NCBI RefSeq assembly: GCF_026157085.1
Contig: NZ_JANPVN010000001.1
Location: 310,001-374,000 of the forward strand
From: Sphingomicrobium arenosum
GTDB lineage: Bacteria; Pseudomonadota; Alphaproteobacteria; Sphingomonadales; Sphingomonadaceae
Direction: 5' to 3'
DNA: 64,000 nt
A model generated the notes under the pieces. It searched no databases and was not told the DNA's origin. It was given only the letters and a program-made list of their open reading frames with translations. Both the position numbers and the translations under genes were made by a program. Of this stretch, positions 63,476 through 64,000 are shown piece by piece; position 1 is the stretch's first letter, and every line of letters starts with the position of its first letter.

Positions 63476-64000
63476 TCAGCCATGATAGGGGGGCTGGTGC
63501 AGGCCCTTGGGGCTCTCGGTGAAGATTTCGATGCCGTCCTCGGTGATGCCGATCGAATGTTCGAACTGCGCCGACAGGCTGCGGTCGCGGGTGACCGCGG
63601 TCCAGCCGTCGCCGAGGATCTTCACGTCGGCGCGGCCGATGTTGATCATCGGTTCGACCGTGAAGAACATGCCGGGGCGAAGCTCGGGACCGGTGCCTGC
63701 GCGGCCCGCATGGACGACTTCGGGGCTGTCATGGAACAGCCGCCCGAGGCCATGGCCGCAAAAGTCGCGCACGACGCCATAGCGATGCTTTTCGGCATGG
63801 CTCTGGATGGCGTGGCTGATGTCGCCGAGGCGATTGCCGGGGCGTGCCTGCTCGAGCCCGAGCATGAGGCATTCGTAGGTGACCTCGACCAGCTTTTTCG
63901 CCTTCACATTGGGTTCGCCGACGAAATACATGCGGCTGGTATCGCCGTGCCAGCCATCGAGGATGGGGGTCACGTCGATGTTGACGATATCGCCGTCCTT
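63476..64000 (-). CDS. map: Methionine aminopeptidase, type I, 3' part
   Basis: The N-terminal part lies beyond the window. The 174 residues present carry metal-site residues in the order expected for the MAP fold: Asp in VNIDVTPILDGWHGDTSRMY, His in GHGLGRLFHDSPEVVH, Glu in FTVEPMINIG and Glu in QFEHSIGITEDG. It removes the initiator methionine from proteins. The frame is open to the window edge. Confidence 0.96.
   Translation of the reverse strand, partial: KDGDIVNIDVTPILDGWHGDTSRMYFVGEPNVKAKKLVEVTYECLMLGLEQARPGNRLGDISHAIQSHAEKHRYGVVRDFCGHGLGRLFHDSPEVVHAGRAGTGPELRPGMFFTVEPMINIGRADVKILGDGWTAVTRDRSLSAQFEHSIGITEDGIEIFTESPKGLHQPPYHG

Overview
The window is GC-rich, gene-dense chromosomal DNA, most likely from a sphingomonad-type alphaproteobacterium (Sphingomonadales). 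This assignment is inferred from gene content and arrangement: a tonB-exbB-exbD-exbD cluster, several PilZ proteins, DUF2807 proteins, GlnA with a PII gene beside it, TamA/TamB, an FeS-type photolyase and a PHA depolymerase. No rRNA, tRNA, CRISPR array or transposase was found. Sixty-one coding regions are annotated; the two at the ends are cut by the window edge.

Layout. 1-8.0 kb: end of a sulfotransferase, FeS-cluster photolyase, secreted S9 peptidase, priA and purC, and a DUF2939 protein. 8.0-11.5 kb: accessory-looking segment with an HTH protein of unknown role, a 94-aa orphan lying between two copies of a dispersed repeat, and an AT-richer OLD-family ATPase/TOPRIM nuclease. 11.5-18 kb: parC, a degenerate-GGDEF/EAL protein with two PilZ genes, and a tandem pair of membrane-anchored paralogues. 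18-21.6 kb: DUF1285-NUDIX-tRNA nucleotidyltransferase operon facing an SDR-folB pair. 21.8-25.6 kb: tonB-exbB-exbD-exbD, then a terminator, a 13-bp tandem repeat, a third exbD and a GFA protein. 25.6-28.6 kb: secreted msrB with a DipZ-type thiol transporter. 28.6-41.1 kb: DUF3857 transglutaminase-like protein, ABC exporter, PHA depolymerase, hydrolases, a TetR regulator facing a fatty acid hydroxylase-hydrolase pair, an MFS exporter and DUF4126. 41.3-44.3 kb: DUF2807, amidohydrolase, DUF2807, with near-collinear upstream control regions that carry 18-bp palindromes. 44.6-50.5 kb: maoC-thiolase operon with a LiuR-like palindrome, DUF2167, MscS, topoisomerase IB and a DJ-1/PfpI protein. 50.6-52.7 kb: small unknown proteins and an S24 repressor divergent from a 57-aa gene. 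52.8-60 kb: tamA-tamB and a double PilZ protein. 60-64 kb: GT87-like protein, glnB, small HTH protein, glnA, and the 3' part of map.

How the genes work together. Clear units are TonB/ExbB/ExbD energy transduction to outer-membrane transporters; MsrB with DipZ as a probable extracytoplasmic methionine-repair system; TamA with TamB for outer-membrane biogenesis; GlnB with GlnA for nitrogen assimilation, with an unexplained HTH gene between them; MaoC with thiolase for acyl-CoA metabolism; and EAL with PilZ for cyclic-di-GMP turnover and sensing. The most promising undescribed material is the shared regulatory module of the two DUF2807 genes, part of which recurs before the S9 peptidase; the isolated OLD nuclease beside dispersed repeats; and the S24 repressor with its small divergent partner. 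All function calls rest on reading motifs by eye; no database search was run.
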